A DNA stretch of 64,000 nucleotides from Treponema sp. (GTDB taxonomy: Bacteria > Spirochaetota > Spirochaetia > Treponematales > Breznakiellaceae). Below, piece by piece: positions 28,801 to 38,725 of this stretch. The stretch covers positions 47,724-111,723 of the forward strand of contig WQXU01000007.1 in NCBI GenBank assembly GCA_009781635.1, read 5' to 3'. The position numbers and the translations under genes were made by a program. Each line of letters starts with the position of its first letter. Within the stretch, counting starts at the first letter, position 1. The notes beneath the pieces are model-generated. The model saw nothing but the letters and a program-made list of their open reading frames with translations. It was not told the DNA's origin and made no database searches.

Positions 28801-30309
28801 TCATTTTAATATAAACCCCATTTCATTAATTAACTTTGTAGATAGTTCATTAAAAATAGTATAACTATCGCCAAGTGAAATACCCAATAATTCATCTGAA
28901 GGTGGTATTGTAGGATCTGTTAATAAAGGATTCCCGGAAAACATTCTATTCAATTGAGGTGTGAATTCCACTTCAGATATTTCTGCGTTTTTATTTTCGT
29001 TGTATGGCATATTAAAATACTTTAAAGAGTCTACCATATTTTTCATAAGAATATCTGAATCACTTAATATTTTATTATACTTTTCTAAATTAGGAGGTAA
29101 TGTCGTATTTTTTGGAGAAATACCAGATATTTCGCAATCTATAATTTTTGTATAATCTGTTACCTTAAAGGCTTTTCCTTTTTCAAAATTAAACGATTCA
29201 TAAGACCATGTAAGCGTACATTGATTAAACTTAGTTTTGATCATCTTGCATTTAGAAAATGTTCCATCTATAAAACTACATTCAGAAAAATTAGTTTCAG
29301 AGAAATTACATTCATCTAATGTACTATACATAAAATTACATTCAGACAGTATAGCTCCTAGAAAGCTGCATTTTCGTAAATTACTATTAGCAAAATAACA
29401 ATTTTTTATATCACCGTTAACAAAAACACATTTTGATAAGTTTCCGTCAATAAAACTACATTCAGATAAATCTGCTTCAATCATATAACTCTCGTCTAAA
29501 GTACTTTTCCCAAAATTACAATTTTTAAAAGTACTTTGAATAAAACTACATTTATGAAAAAACCCATGCTGAAAATCGCACTTCTCCAAAACACAATGAT
29601 CAAAAAATACATTTTCAATATTAATTCCGTTAAAATCGCAATTAATTAATGTGCTGGATGATAGATTGGATTTATAACCCCGATAAACACTATCATTTCC
29701 ATTATATGGTCTAAATAAATAATTAATCAGAGTTTGGATAATTACGGGACACCTATCAGGAGTTTTATTTAAATCAATGTTTTCATAGAATTTTAATGAA
29801 TTCTCTCGCAAATAACTACAAAAAAGATTATGAACCACTTGTGTATAATTCTCATTCTCGAAAGCAATTTGATGTAAAGCGTGTATTCCACCTAATACAA
29901 CAGTACGACTTTTCTTACCTAAGTTACCTACTGCATTATTGAAACGAGTATCAACATTCCCCTTATACATTATTTCAATTTGCTTGTCGGTTCTTTTTGT
30001 TTGTTCTTCCATTACTTTTACACGCTTATAGCTAGTATTCCAAACAAGAAAACCAACTATACCTGCAATAAATGCAAGGAAGACTTTTATCAATTCACCC
30101 CGTGATTCATTATCTTGGATAAAAAAATATTCAGCAATATTTTCAAAGAAATAAACAAATAAAGATAGTAATAGTACTATAATTGTTATATAAATTATTA
30201 TTCCTACAATTCTTTTTTTAGAGAATAATTGATTATTATTCCCTTGTTTTTGATTGAAATATATTTGGTTATTATTTTCTGTTATTTTATTTTTGGCTTT
30301 TTGAGTCAT
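28801..30309 (-). CDS. membrane-anchored pentapeptide-repeat protein
   Basis: Two N-terminal TM segments, then CDFNGINIENVFFDHCVLEKCDFQHGFFHKCSF... pentapeptide repeats. Confidence 0.85.
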   Translation of the reverse strand: MTQKAKNKITENNNQIYFNQKQGNNNQLFSKKRIVGIIIYITIIVLLLSLFVYFFENIAEYFFIQDNESRGELIKVFLAFIAGIVGFLVWNTSYKRVKVMEEQTKRTDKQIEIMYKGNVDTRFNNAVGNLGKKSRTVVLGGIHALHQIAFENENYTQVVHNLFCSYLRENSLKFYENIDLNKTPDRCPVIIQTLINYLFRPYNGNDSVYRGYKSNLSSSTLINCDFNGINIENVFFDHCVLEKCDFQHGFFHKCSFIQSTFKNCNFGKSTLDESYMIEADLSECSFIDGNLSKCVFVNGDIKNCYFANSNLRKCSFLGAILSECNFMYSTLDECNFSETNFSECSFIDGTFSKCKMIKTKFNQCTLTWSYESFNFEKGKAFKVTDYTKIIDCEISGISPKNTTLPPNLEKYNKILSDSDILMKNMVDSLKYFNMPYNENKNAEISEVEFTPQLNRMFSGNPLLTDPTIPPSDELLGISLGDSYTIFNELSTKLINEMGFILK

Positions 30310-30387
30310 ATTTTCTTATTATATAACACATTTCTTATAAATTGTCAAGCAATAACATTGTTTATTTTTATATACCTTTAATTTATT

Positions 30388-30414
30388 TGAAAATGTCGCC
30401 TAACGAGGTTATGA
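30388..30414 (+). other. truncated attC-like half site D adjoining IS110-family element
   Basis: tgaaaatgtcGCCTAACGAGGTTATGA. Confidence 0.25.
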
Positions 30415-31785
30415 TAAAAGAAATGCGAAAGCTGGTATACTAAAGTAAAGTTTGAAAAGAACGATACTGGTTGTAACTTAAACTGGGGCAGGATTACTGA
30501 CCTCGTGCTAACGAATAACAACCAGCACCGCATTGCCTTTTGGGGAATAGTATTAATCTCATTATTACCCCGTATAGACGTTTGGTAGTATACTGGTTTG
30601 CAGAGCAAACCCAATTCCTTTTCAAATTATAATTAATTTTTTTATGAAGGAACTTATGAAGTTTGTAGGTATTGACCTTCACACTAACCGTTTTACTTGT
30701 TGTTATCTTTCTGATAACTCTAAGGAAAAATAAACAGAAACTTTTGATCTTGATGCGGAAGGACTAAGAAGTTTTTATTCTACAATTAACAAGGATACCT
30801 ATATCCTTGTTGAAGCTACCATTAACACATTTTCTTTTATTACTTTGTTTAAAGATTTAGTCAAAGAAGTAATCATTGCAAATACATATCAGCTTAAATC
30901 CGTAGGTGTTCCTGGGAAGAAAACAGACAAGATAGACGCTTACAAACTAGCGGAAAAACTGAAAGCTGAAGTAATTTCTGGCGTTCAACAGATAGTTCTG
31001 GTTACCATTCCTCCAAAGGAAATCAGGGATTTAAGAGCTCTTTTTGTTACTTATCGTACTTTAAGAAAAGAAATAGGACAAACAAAGATTCGTACTCATT
31101 CTTTTTTAAAAGAAAATCTCATTCCATTCACCAAAGAAAACATATTTGGGAAAAAAGCCAGAATTGAAATAAGAAAAATATCCATTGATTATTTGTTGTC
31201 ATTTCAAATTAACCTTTTAATGGACAGTTTAGAGCATTCGGAAGATGCATTTGATAAACTTGTTAATGGAATTAATAAAGCCGGTGCTTCATTTATGTCT
31301 GAGATTGAAATATTGACCAGCATGACAGGTATATCTGTTATAACCGCAATAGCGGTTAGAGCTGATGTTAGCGATGTATCAAGGTTTAGAAATTCAAAAC
31401 ATTTTGCCTACTATTTGCGAAGCGCTCCAAGAGTTGAAAGTTCAAATGATAAAACGATTATAAAAAGCACCAATAAAGCCGGAAGGAAACTTTCAATAAC
31501 ACTCATTTCCCAGTCGCTTAATCATTTTCGTGATGATAATGAAAAGCTGTGCCGGTTTTAAGAAAGGGCAAAGGTTTATAAGAAAAAAGGAATAATACGG
31601 ATGGCTTTGTGCCGCAGGGTAATAACAGAAATATATCAGATGCTAAAGAAGCGAGAATATCATTATTTCTGTAATCCTGTATTGCATAATAAGAAAATGT
31701 CAGAGTATAGAAATTTATTGGAGAAAGAAAATATTATTTTACAAGAATTTTCAAAAGCAGCTTGACTTTTTTCATAGATGTTTAT
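30406..31785 (+). mobile_element. IS110-family insertion sequence, decayed (approximate ends)
   Basis: Transposase reading frame 30644-31765 plus structured 5' non-coding region; boundaries inferred. Confidence 0.65.
30644..31765 (+). pseudogene. IS110-family transposase with two in-frame TAA stops
   Basis: MKFVGIDLHTNRFTCCYLSDNSKEK*TETFDLDAEGLRSFY...STNKAGRKLSITLISQSLNHFRDDNEKLCRF*ERAKVYKKKGIIRMALCRR...; TAA at 30731 and 31559. Confidence 0.85.
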
Positions 31786-32322
31786 TTATCGACAAATATT
31801 TTTTCCAGTGCGATCTTCAATTCTGGAAAAATATCAACGGTAACTTTATCTGTGCCATTATATGTTTTTACGGATATAAAACCATTTTCAAAAATAAGCC
31901 ATAAGAAATATTTTGTCCGTATCTATAACCCAGTATTCTCTAACGCCTGCTTTTCGATAAAGCTCTAATTTAATTTACATTTCAATTACAAGATCAGGAG
32001 CTCTCCGGCAGCCTTCCGGGCCGAGTTTTTGCCTATCGCAGATAACAGATATATCCGGTTGAACCACATTATCGTCGCTTTCATCCGCCTTGTAAAAAAG
32101 CCGGACATTAAATGGGGCCGGAAATACTCTGCATGATTTTCCCTGCAGAAAAACGTTAAAGTAACTTGATAGCTCCATTAAAATAGCTTGATATTTTGTA
32201 CTTGGAGCAGACATAGCATACGCTTCACCGTTAATGAGCTCAAATCGTTCACCTTCTGCAAGTTCCCATTCTTTATATTCAGCATAAGTATAGTAACACT
32301 CTTCTCTTGGAAAAGCACCCAT
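31782..32322 (-). pseudogene. Uma2-family endonuclease (DUF820), disrupted
   Basis: ECYYTYAEYKEWELAEGERFELINGEAYAMSAPSTKYQAI...QPDISVICD...PDLVIEM* then LYRKAGVREYWVIDTDK...ELKIALEKIFVDK in the sequence following the stop. Confidence 0.8.
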
Positions 32323-32420
32323 TAATTCAATTATAAACCATTTTTCTATCTTCGTCTATTTGTAATTTTACTCTTAAATGTGATTACGCATAACAAGGCA
32401 GCTTCCCTTCTATAAAAGAA
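31788..32420. repeat. Direct repeat copy 1 (Uma2 locus)
   Basis: atcgacaaatattttttccagtgcgatcttcaattctgg...cataacaaggcagcttcccttctataaaagaa; matches 39656-39926 with internal deletion. Confidence 0.9.
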
Positions 32421-32813
32421 ATATTATTATAAGAACTCTTAAAATTTGTTATTTCCTTTACAACTGGCATCTTTCCTCCAGATTATTTTCTTTAATCTTA
32501 AATTTTCATTTTATCTTTGTTAATTGAATTATATTAATTTTTGCCCTATGACAAATACTGTAATTTCTTTATAACTATTTTTAAATCAGTACTTTTTCGT
32601 ATTGCGAGCATAATATACCTCCATAATTGTTAACAATATATCATTATAACATATTATCAATGAGGTAAACAAAAAACAATTAATTTGATAATTTTACTAC
32701 AATTAAAGATGCTGTTTTAATGGTACGAAGTTTTTAGCAATATAATAAAAACCTTAACTGATACTCCCCCTTTGTACTAATTTATCATCTTCGTAAATTT
32801 GAAATTATAATCT

Positions 32814-35800
32814 CTAATACATTTTAATGTAAATAGGCTCACAATATTTATAACCATTCTCTTTAATATCATTTATTACTTTTATATACTCGTCATATAT
32901 TTTTTTACTACGTAGACTAAATTTAGAGTCATTAAGTAGTATTACAAATTTTTCTAGTATTAATGTAATTTTTTCATTATGTGAAAATAGCTTATCATCA
33001 TTCTGTTTTATTTCAATTATCCACGTTCTATAACAATTGATGTACGTTATCATTCGATGCAAGGCTCGTTCTAAATGATACATTGATGTATTTTTGTTTT
33101 GTGGAGCATGGTAAACAAATGGAGATTCTAAAATATCTTTGCCTTGTTCGCCTAACCTCTTAAACATATCTACTTCAATTCCTCCTAATGTAGAAAGTCC
33201 TTTTTTTATATTTTCATAAAAATCATTCAACAAAATTTCATATCTATATTTCTCATGGAGCCTGTTATAAGACATATTTTTACTGTAAAATAGCGGTTTT
33301 ATAGAATTGGTTTTATGTGGTGTATCGACAAATCTCATTGCTAAAAACTCAAAATGGGAACATATTATTCTTACATATGCTCGTCCTGCGCATGTAATTG
33401 CAATTTTGCCCACAGAACCGCTGTTTTTATTTATATTTTTTTTTAATATATCTTTTATTGCTTCTTTTGTTATACCTGGCTTAATGTGAATCGAATCAAA
33501 TGTAACAAGATGAGACCATGAATCGGATGTTTTCAGCGAATACATTCCATATATTGCATCAGACAGTAATTCTATTGTTTTCTCTTCAGTTAAACCTAAT
33601 GCTTTTTCAAACTCATGTACTAGATTTGATAAATGCACTATACCATCAGTATTGTTAGTGAGACGTTTGTAATGTTTCGGCATATGAAAAAATAAATAGA
33701 ATAAAATCAATCGCGATAATGAATACTCTTCAGGTACTCTGTTTCCAAACTTAATTCCAATTTGCTCAAAGTATCCGTCTTGTTTACCGGTAAATCTGTT
33801 ATTCCTGAAATGTTCAAAAATTAACCTATACACAATTCCTCTTGCTCCATATCTTAAGAAACCCGAATGCTTTAATTCAAATTTTGCTTCGTATTTTTGC
33901 ATTTCACTATATTCAGTTAATAGTTGATCGTTTTCGTTGCATATCTCGCATAAACATCGTACAAAACGAATATAATCATTATTAAATAAACCAGCAAGAG
34001 TTGCACTCGAATATGAATCCTCCAGTATCGACTTAATAAGCAATATATGATTCTTTATTTTTGGTTTAACATTTTTAATCTTTTCCATGATGTAGTTGCT
34101 CTTAACTTCCAGCACTTTTGCTTTATCTACATCTATCGATATATCCTCATTTTCAGAGAAATCATCAAATCTTCCGATATAATGTTCACCTATTATACTT
34201 GCTGTTGTGTCCCTCATCATAAAGATACAGCAATATCCTTCATGAAAGTTAAAATTACTATCTTTAAATATATCAACCTTGCTCGAAATAAAATTAAGAA
34301 TCTGTGACATTTCTTTAACAAATTCAATATATTCTTTGTTAAGGAAATTATTTGTAACCATTGGATCATCAATTGCATCAAGGTTATCAAATATGTAAAC
34401 TATCTTCTGTTTTGCTTTTTGTTCATATGTTATTTTGACCATGTCTAGCAACATAATTGCAATCATCAAATCCTTTATTGTAGTATCTTTCAAATATTTA
34501 TTGAATTCATTTTTGCAAAAACTATATGGTTTATTTGCTTGACTTACGCAGAATTTTAAGAATTTTCTTGCGCTTGGAAACTTATTTATTCTGGGTGTAA
34601 TTTTATTATATATATCATTAAGCAAATTAAGAACATAATGACTTATTATACTATTATTTATAACTTTATTTTCAAAAACATAACCCAAGATAAATCTTAA
34701 TTTATTTTCAATTGGATATGGTTCATATGTATTAACATCAGTTTCAAAGTTAAAATAGAAACACCGACCTTTCAATGCTGACTCTATTTTATTGATATGA
34801 CTATTAATCCACTTTATTTTTTCTTTTGTTTTTAATCTTGATTTATTAGATTCACTAAAGTATCTTTCAAATTCTTTAACAACGTCATCTAGATGTTCCT
34901 TGAAATATTTATCATCGACTTTAAAATCAGCATCAATTAATGGTATTTTTCTGTGATCCTCAAAAATATCATAAATATACTTTGCAAGTGTTGTTTTCCC
35001 GCTTCCACGATATCCAGTAAAAAATATTGTATTTTTTGTTATGCTATCTAGAACTTTAGCAATTAAACATAATCTTTTATATGTTAATAATCCCATAACA
35101 TGAAATTCATTAAAAAATAGATCATATGTTATCCTACCGCTTAAATTCCTGTTTGTTATCGGGTCAGGAAAAGGATCACAAGTTAGAAATATATGGAGTT
35201 CTGTTTTCGAAAATATTTCCGCCCATTCAGAATCATTCAATTCGGATAAAATGATTTTACCTTCGTCATGTGAAGGCGGGCTCATCCTCTTATCGTTGTC
35301 AGTAAATATTGCTTTAATAATATTTTCTGGTATATTACTCTGTTCATCAAGTTTAGTAACACAATCAGCAGGGTCCTCAAAATTATAGTTTAATCCAGAA
35401 GCACGAATTATGTGTAAAACATCTTCGTTTTTCCTATACAGATTAAATAAATATTCTATAAAATTATCTTTATAATTATTAAAATCATAACTACTTAAAA
35501 TAATATTAAAGCGAATCTTATGTTCAAAATATATAATACGAGTTTGTTTATGCAAATACCAAAACAAACTACTGTCATCTGGAATATCAAAAAATTCTGT
35601 TGTCCTAGAATTGATTCTTTTCTCATCTATATCAAGCTCATCACCTAATCTCAATAATGAAGCTAAAAATCTTAGTTTAATACCTAAATAATCAACCGGA
35701 CATTCTTTTATATTCATCTTAGAATGATATTGACAAACTTTACGAACATTAGAAATTATTTCTGGTTTAATATCACGTAAAATAGAATGTAGCGTATCAG

Positions 35801-36269
35801 GTGTCTTATTTTTATATGCTTCAAATAACCATGCTGACGTCACTATATGATGGTGTTTTCGCAGTTCAATCATATTTTCCCGAGTAAAATCATCATTGAA
35901 TACACTTTCAAATTTTATATTAAAATCGTCTTCCGCTCTTTGTTTAACATTTGGAAACTTCCGAAAATCACATTGCATGCCGATATCATGCAAAAAAATA
36001 GATAATAATAGTATAAATATATCAATATCGCTAAGTATATCTGTGGTTTTTTCTTTAAATTCTGGTAAATCTTGTAATCTGGAAAGTATTCTAATTGAAT
36101 GATCATATCCATGTTCTGTATAATGATGAACTAGGCGAACCTCAGCCCATAAATCCTTTACATAACTTGCACAAGATTTTAACACTTGTTTGTGTTCTTC
36201 TGCTAGCCGTTTAAATAGATAACTATTTTCAAGTTCTGGATGATTAATTCTTTTTTGTTCTATTTGCAT
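32814..36269 (-). CDS. large HD-domain + P-loop NTPase protein, putative defence protein
   Basis: HGYDHSIRIL...LLLSIFLHDIGMQ (HD motifs); Walker A FFTGYRGSGKTTLAKYIYD; Walker B-like KIVYIFDNLDAID. Confidence 0.75.
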   Translation of the reverse strand: MQIEQKRINHPELENSYLFKRLAEEHKQVLKSCASYVKDLWAEVRLVHHYTEHGYDHSIRILSRLQDLPEFKEKTTDILSDIDIFILLLSIFLHDIGMQCDFRKFPNVKQRAEDDFNIKFESVFNDDFTRENMIELRKHHHIVTSAWLFEAYKNKTPDTLHSILRDIKPEIISNVRKVCQYHSKMNIKECPVDYLGIKLRFLASLLRLGDELDIDEKRINSRTTEFFDIPDDSSLFWYLHKQTRIIYFEHKIRFNIILSSYDFNNYKDNFIEYLFNLYRKNEDVLHIIRASGLNYNFEDPADCVTKLDEQSNIPENIIKAIFTDNDKRMSPPSHDEGKIILSELNDSEWAEIFSKTELHIFLTCDPFPDPITNRNLSGRITYDLFFNEFHVMGLLTYKRLCLIAKVLDSITKNTIFFTGYRGSGKTTLAKYIYDIFEDHRKIPLIDADFKVDDKYFKEHLDDVVKEFERYFSESNKSRLKTKEKIKWINSHINKIESALKGRCFYFNFETDVNTYEPYPIENKLRFILGYVFENKVINNSIISHYVLNLLNDIYNKITPRINKFPSARKFLKFCVSQANKPYSFCKNEFNKYLKDTTIKDLMIAIMLLDMVKITYEQKAKQKIVYIFDNLDAIDDPMVTNNFLNKEYIEFVKEMSQILNFISSKVDIFKDSNFNFHEGYCCIFMMRDTTASIIGEHYIGRFDDFSENEDISIDVDKAKVLEVKSNYIMEKIKNVKPKIKNHILLIKSILEDSYSSATLAGLFNNDYIRFVRCLCEICNENDQLLTEYSEMQKYEAKFELKHSGFLRYGARGIVYRLIFEHFRNNRFTGKQDGYFEQIGIKFGNRVPEEYSLSRLILFYLFFHMPKHYKRLTNNTDGIVHLSNLVHEFEKALGLTEEKTIELLSDAIYGMYSLKTSDSWSHLVTFDSIHIKPGITKEAIKDILKKNINKNSGSVGKIAITCAGRAYVRIICSHFEFLAMRFVDTPHKTNSIKPLFYSKNMSYNRLHEKYRYEILLNDFYENIKKGLSTLGGIEVDMFKRLGEQGKDILESPFVYHAPQNKNTSMYHLERALHRMITYINCYRTWIIEIKQNDDKLFSHNEKITLILEKFVILLNDSKFSLRSKKIYDEYIKVINDIKENGYKYCEPIYIKMY

Positions 36270-36885
36270 GACATTATGACTCCAAATTAAACATTAATTC
36301 ATTATATTATATTGAACTTGAAAATGTCAATCATACATATTAATACTATCCATATAATAGTATTATCTTACGTTTGCAACCAGTTTTTAAGTCAGATTTT
36401 ATTTTGAAGTATAATGTTGTTCTTATATATGTTGTAACCGATTAGTTGTTCTAGAAAACTTACTTTTATGCTAACTTCTACTATCCTTAAGTTTATATAT
36501 CATTTAAACACAAAGAAATTACACATTTTAATCAAAACCTTTATCACAAAGAATATAAATGCAACAATGAAATGCATCGAACAAAAAGAAATCGGGGATG
36601 AAATTATAAACTTCCACATCTAATGGCTTCAAAAGGGATCATTGCAATTCACTTAAATACGGCTCAAATGATGTTAAAGGACTACGATAAAGACATTAGA
36701 TATATCATCTCAAGAAACTGTCGGTTGGAGATAATACCAACTAGAAAGTTGACTACAGAAACATCAGCGAACATTCAATGTTTATTCACTACTAAACAAG
36801 AAGTAACCGTAAAATAAACCATATCTACCGCTAAGAAAATAAATTCAATAAACTTCCAAAAAATACATTTATTTGGAGGAAAAGA

Positions 36886-37038
36886 ATGCGTTACAGCAAA
36901 GAAGAAAGAACGATGTTACTGGAAGATTGGAAAGAGAGTGGAAAAAGCGCTTGGAAGTACGCAAAGAAAAACAAAGTAAGCTGGAAGACATTCAAGAGCT
37001 GGACAAAAAATAAACAGAGACAAAACCGTGTTTTGTAG
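36886..37038 (+). pseudogene. IS66 TnpA-like fragment
   Basis: MRYSKEERTMLLEDWKESGKSAWKYAKKNKVSWKTFKSWTKNKQRQNRVL*. Confidence 0.6.
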
Positions 37039-37177
37039 AAGTACCGTCTCAGATTATGAAATCGCCAATGCGAATGCCGGAAATATTAATTGAAAAATGA
37101 GATGAAAAAATTCACATCCCTCTTTCAATCAGCAGCATCGAATTACACGCTGTCATTGAGGGGTTGGGAGCAGCGTT

Positions 37178-37525
37178 ATGATAGTTGATCTTGGCAAAGC
37201 CAGAATATTCCTTCGTCTAAGAACAACGGACTTGAGAAAAGCTGTTAACGGGTTATCGGCAATAGTGCAAAACGATATAAAACAATATCCGTTCAGCGAC
37301 AGTGCCTTTTTATTCTGTAACAGGGAACGCAAGCTCTTAAAATCCGTATATTGGGATAAGACATGTTTTTGGTTAAGCCAGAAGAGGCTTGAAAAGAACA
37401 GGTTTCCCTGGCTTGCTGATAAAAATGAAGCAAGAGAGTTGACAGCAGACGAGCTGCGAATGCTATTTGCAGGAATAGATTTTTTCAAAGTGCACAAAGA
37501 AGTGTTCTGCAAAAAAGTAATATAA
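37178..37525 (+). CDS. tnpB: IS66 family accessory protein TnpB
   Basis: RIFLRLRTTDLRKAVNGLSAIVQNDIKQYPFSDSAFLFCNRERKLLKSVYWDKTCFWLSQKRLEKNRFPW. Confidence 0.9.
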   Translation: MIVDLGKARIFLRLRTTDLRKAVNGLSAIVQNDIKQYPFSDSAFLFCNRERKLLKSVYWDKTCFWLSQKRLEKNRFPWLADKNEARELTADELRMLFAGIDFFKVHKEVFCKKVI

Positions 37526-37615
37526 GAAAGAAGTCTGGTTTGATGTGATTGTATCAAATCAGACATACAAGAAAAAATATTTTATTAAAAAAAGATTGAC
37601 AGTTACGATCGTTAT

Positions 37616-38238
37616 GTGATAAAACAAGATATGCAAACCAGCGCAGTACAACTTGAAAAACTTGGTAAAGCCGCACTTATAAATTATAGTAAAGAATTAG
37701 AAATAAACTTTAACAAACAATATACAGAATTAAAAAACGATAAACAGCAGCCGTTATTTTACGAAGAACCTGAACAAGTAAACAAATCTGAAGAGAAATC
37801 AGAAAAACTGGAAGTCAAATCCCATACAAGAAAAAAGTACAGACGTAAACTTCTTGATCCTAATCTTCGCAGAGTAGAAAAAATTGTAGATATTCCTGAA
37901 GATGAAAAAACCACATTCAGCCGAAGAAGATGTAAAACACATTCGAAAATTGTACGAACTTGAAGATAAACTGCGAAAAGAGAATCTTGATGAAAATGAT
38001 TTTCTTTACAAGCGTAAAAAACAGGCGGAGCCTATACTTTCAGATTTTTGAATATGGCTTAAAAAACGAGCGAATGAAGTTCTTCCAAGTTGCAAGTTAG
38101 GTGAGGCAGTAGCATACACGTTGAAACAGTGGGATAAGTCAGTTGCGTATCTTGAAAAGTCCATATTTAACCCCAGACAACAACGCATGTTAGAACGCGA
38201 TAATTCCTCCTTCCTCTGTGTCATGGAGAATGTATAAC
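37616..38238 (+). pseudogene. IS66 TnpC transposase remnant with internal deletion
   Basis: N-terminal TnpC-like EKLGKAALINYSKELEI..., then C-terminal PSCKLGEAVAYTLKQWDKSVAYLEK with the central catalytic part missing. Confidence 0.75.
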
Positions 38239-38468
38239 CTGCTTCTGATTAGGCCTTTATTTGTATTATCAAAATCTATGAGTTACAGAACCACCAATGT
38301 CTCTGATTTCACCGCCGTTTATTCTATAGACAACTTTATCATTAATATCCCTGATTTCATTGCCATTAATCCTGTGGGTAACATTACTTTAGACATCTCG
38401 AATATCTGCCATAATTTACATTTCTTTTATTAAATTTTTTATATATCATTTTTCATTAATTTTTAATA

Positions 38469-38681
38469 TTATTCCACTTCTAATCCTAGGGTAATATTTG
38501 CCCATATATCAGTTACTTCTCCTGTTACAAAATTAATTTTTTTTCCTTTTCTTTTTGCATATCCCTCAATTTTTATTATCGAAGAATACTTATCACTAAA
38601 AGGTTCTGGCGAACAAACAAAAATATCTACATTTGTTTGATCAATTAATTTTTTTGTCTGTTCAACATTATTTTTATACAT
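38469..38681 (-). CDS. hypothetical protein fragment
   Basis: 70-aa ORF, no family recognised. Confidence 0.3.
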   Translation of the reverse strand: MYKNNVEQTKKLIDQTNVDIFVCSPEPFSDKYSSIIKIEGYAKRKGKKINFVTGEVTDIWANITLGLEVE

Positions 38682-38725
38682 TTAGTTAGGGTCTACAATT
38701 ATTGCTATACGAACAAAACACATCA

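Noticed and set aside
30731-31561. Stop-codon recoding (TAA readthrough) in the IS110 transposase
   Set aside because: TAA functions as a stop in all other genes here; two isolated stops in an IS are better explained as decay.
32380-32420. Reverse-oriented attC half site (gttatgcg / gttatgtg) at the Uma2 repeats (also 39890-39926)
   Set aside because: Core-like GTTATGY present on the - strand but no partner RYYYAAC box with complementary arms within a plausible distance.
36623-36817. 64-aa + strand ORF upstream of IS66 remnant
   Set aside because: No recognisable family and in decayed intergenic sequence; not reported as a gene.
37153-37566. ORF on - strand over IS66 tnpB
   Set aside because: Antisense to clear TnpB.
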